Assembly: GCF_010015445.1 (NCBI RefSeq)
Contig: NC_053120.1
Location: 15,068,597-15,132,596 of the forward strand
Source: Perca fluviatilis
Lineage: Eukaryota > Chordata > Actinopteri > Perciformes > Percidae
Length of the DNA stretch: 64,000 nucleotides
Direction: 5' to 3'
The notes below the pieces were generated by a model that saw nothing but the letters and a program-made list of their open reading frames with translations, was not told where the DNA came from and did no database searches. Numbering within the stretch: the stretch's first letter is position 1; every line of letters begins with the position of its first letter. The position numbers and the translations under genes are program-made. Below, one piece after another: positions 62,030 to 64,000 of the stretch.

Positions 62030-62158
62030 ACATCTAAAGAGGACCTCTTGCAGGCGGACTTCGAAGGCGCTCTCAAGTTCTTCCGAGTCCAGCTCCCTAA
62101 ACGCTACAGAGCTGCGGAGAATGCCCGCAGGCTTATGGAGCAGGCCTGCAACATCAAG
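62030..62158 (+). CDS. rabgap1l: rabgap1l internal exon: end of TBC domain
   Basis: Encodes 43 residues: TSKEDLLQADFEGALKFFRV, then QLPKRYRAAENARRLMEQAC and NIK. This matches the C-terminal end of the RABGAP1L TBC domain (QADFEG, where RABGAP1 has LTDFEG as I recall) before the coiled-coil region encoded beyond the window. Acceptor CTCCAG ends at 62029 and donor GTAAGG starts at 62159. Phase 0 at both ends, 129 bp. It could receive either the upstream 42-bp exon or the candidate alternative first exon. Confidence 0.95.
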
Positions 62159-63104
62159 GTAAGGACCCTTTAGTGACAATGAGTGACATCCCTGATTTGT
62201 CTCAGGTGTATTGGTGTATTGCACTAACTTCTGAGCTGTTGATCTATTTTTTATCTATGTATTTGGTTCCCAGAGTTAAGGTTACTTGTGTTTTATTTAC
62301 AATGCATTTTGAAGAGATCAGCTGTCAGTCAAAAGGAGTACAGTAGGTGGGACTGTCGGTGATCTTCTTCTTTGGATTTTCTGGGACAGAAAGTCTTACT
62401 TTTCTTTACCTTAAGTAATTTGCGTGCGACATCTTTGAATAATAACATATATTAATAATTTATTTGTCTCTTCAGCCATGGGGATGGTCACAGCTTTCTT
62501 ATTTAGTTTATTCCAAAACAAGCCTGTAATGTAAAACACATCACTTTCTGTGCAGCAGGAAAGGAGCTAACATACAGCAAATGTTTAGAACAGGAAAAGC
62601 TTTTATGAAGTGGATGTACTGTGGGTTGGATCTCTGCTGTGTTGGAGAAGTTTGACAGAGAGAGGAGGAATATGTCTCAGATAATTCTTTAAAGTGGCTA
62701 AAAACAATATCTTACAATAATATATCAAAGGTAAATGTGAAAACAATGTTAGAGCTTTATAGCGTTTTTAGTTTTAGCTAAATGTTTAGCTGTCCGGTCC
62801 ATAAATGTGCCATTGTGGTTCACTCTCACCGCTCTTGTAGCATAATTTTCGGCCGCAGCAGGCAACTGTTTTCAGCCGTTTTTATGTATAGTTTAGTTGT
62901 GTTTACTCTTTGCAGTATGCCATGTTATTCATTCTAGCTGTTTCTTTGCTTTGTTTTTATCATTTTTTGGTCTTTGTTGTATGTTGTCGTTGATAGGTCT
63001 TGACTGCAATCTGACAATATCCCATAAAAGATGGCTTCCATGGATGAAACCCTTACCCTAGTCATAGTTTTCTTTAAAGCTTACCAGCTAAATTCGCGCA
63101 TGCA

Positions 63105-63107
<3 letters not shown>

Positions 63108-63145
<38 letters not shown>

Positions 63146-63153
63146 ACACACAC
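63108..63153. repeat. (CA)n microsatellite
   Basis: About 22 CA units with one TACA interruption. Confidence 0.95.
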
Positions 63154-63918
63154 TTTCATCCTCCTCTTGACCTTAATAAGGCTGCTGGCATTTCGGGAAT
63201 TTGCTGAGGTCACCAGAGACCAAAAGCAGTACACCGTGTATATGATAATGTGCGTGCGTGTGTGCGTGTCAGCAGAGTGTGTTGTGATAGAGGAAGGAAA
63301 GAGTCAACTGAGAAAGATGGAAGAGATAATCATCCTCCCTCCACCCTCCTCTCTTTCTCTCCCCTGTTCGCTCTTTGTCTCTCTGTGTCTCCTGTATCTA
63401 CATACAATTAATATTTAACATTTAGGGCATTTTTCTGTCTTTCTTATCTAGAAAAACTTTCAGTGACTAAGCAGGTTGTGATGTGGTGTTGTGCTCAAGG
63501 ACATTTTGGCAGAACGATGCGATCCCCCCATTTTTGGTGTATTTCGGTGTTTTTCTACACACAGGATATCCTGCACTGTGACTCACAGTTTATCTGTAGT
63601 GGTTTGGTAGCATTTTGGTACTCTTGCACAATCCTGCTGCAATGCAACCTGTAATATCAGGCCTTATGTTTTACACTTTGCACGCATAAATACACATATT
63701 GATACGCACCAACCCCAACCATTCTTCCTAAAGATATTCCCTTTTTCTGTATGTTGATTATTGTGGTGGAGATCTTTACCCATTGGTCCAAAATCTCCAA
63801 TAATTGTTTACCTGGATTTTAATCTGAGGACTGTGAAGGTCATAGTTTCAGTGACCCTCCTGCCCTGTATGCATTATGTTTCTCTACTCATTTAAACAGG
63901 TTTTTTCCTTTGTATTTG

Positions 63919-63919
<1 letters not shown>

Positions 63920-64000
<81 letters not shown>
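63920..64000. repeat. (CA)n microsatellite at window end
   Basis: At least 40 AC units, cut by the end of the window. Confidence 0.97.

Larger units (their letters stand above)
62159..64000 (+). other. rabgap1l: rabgap1l intron (5' part)
   Basis: Begins with donor GTAAGG and runs off the window. No further rabgap1l exon (the next should encode the KKLKKYEKEY coiled-coil start) is seen. Contains two CA microsatellites and a short pyrimidine-rich tract near 63330-63400. Confidence 0.85.

Overview
The window reads as teleost fish (spiny-rayed type) genomic DNA. It has AT-rich introns, many long CA/GT microsatellites, and a dense load of fish-type repeats: hAT-like, Harbinger-like and TTAA-target MITEs, a Tc1-like remnant, tRNA-derived SINEs and 5'-truncated LINEs. 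No bacterial, viral, CRISPR or operon-type features are seen.

Two protein-coding genes are supported, both on the + strand. The host gene is rabgap1l, a Rab GTPase-activating protein with a TBC domain. Six consecutive internal exons are visible at 40542-40655, 48297-48371, 50264-50389, 51959-52102, 56464-56505 and 62030-62158. They encode 190 residues of the TBC domain, including the catalytic Arg finger (first exon) and Gln finger (second exon). The 5' part of the gene lies before the window and the coiled-coil 3' part after it. The second gene, gpr52 (5898-7016, 372 codons, no intron in the coding sequence), is an orphan class A GPCR. It is nested in the large intron upstream of the first visible rabgap1l exon, the arrangement known for GPR52/RABGAP1L in mammals.

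A possible third transcript unit is an alternative first exon at about 60823-60996 in the last complete intron. It is an open, phase-0 coding segment with a good start context and a consensus splice donor. A cluster of E-box, RFX X-box and inverted CCAAT motifs lies 0.7 kb upstream. Spliced to 62030 it would give an N-terminally short rabgap1l lacking both catalytic fingers.

Layout: 1-3860 plain intron; 3870-7190 gpr52 with 5' leader and 3' end; 7190-13976 AT-rich intron without recognised elements; 13977-35690 repeat-rich intron (nested hAT/Harbinger pair, TTAA elements of 2.2 kb and 0.66 kb, a 25-26 bp minisatellite block, Tc1 remnant, hairpins, SINEs); 35690-40541 intron with a LINE 3' end and MITE copies; 40542-62158 rabgap1l exons with introns carrying further LINE fragments and a hAT MITE with a perfect 8-bp target duplication; 62159-64000 start of the next intron. 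I did not find a clearly novel biological system. The most interesting points are the putative GAP-dead short rabgap1l isoform and the transposon history that can be read directly from the sequence.
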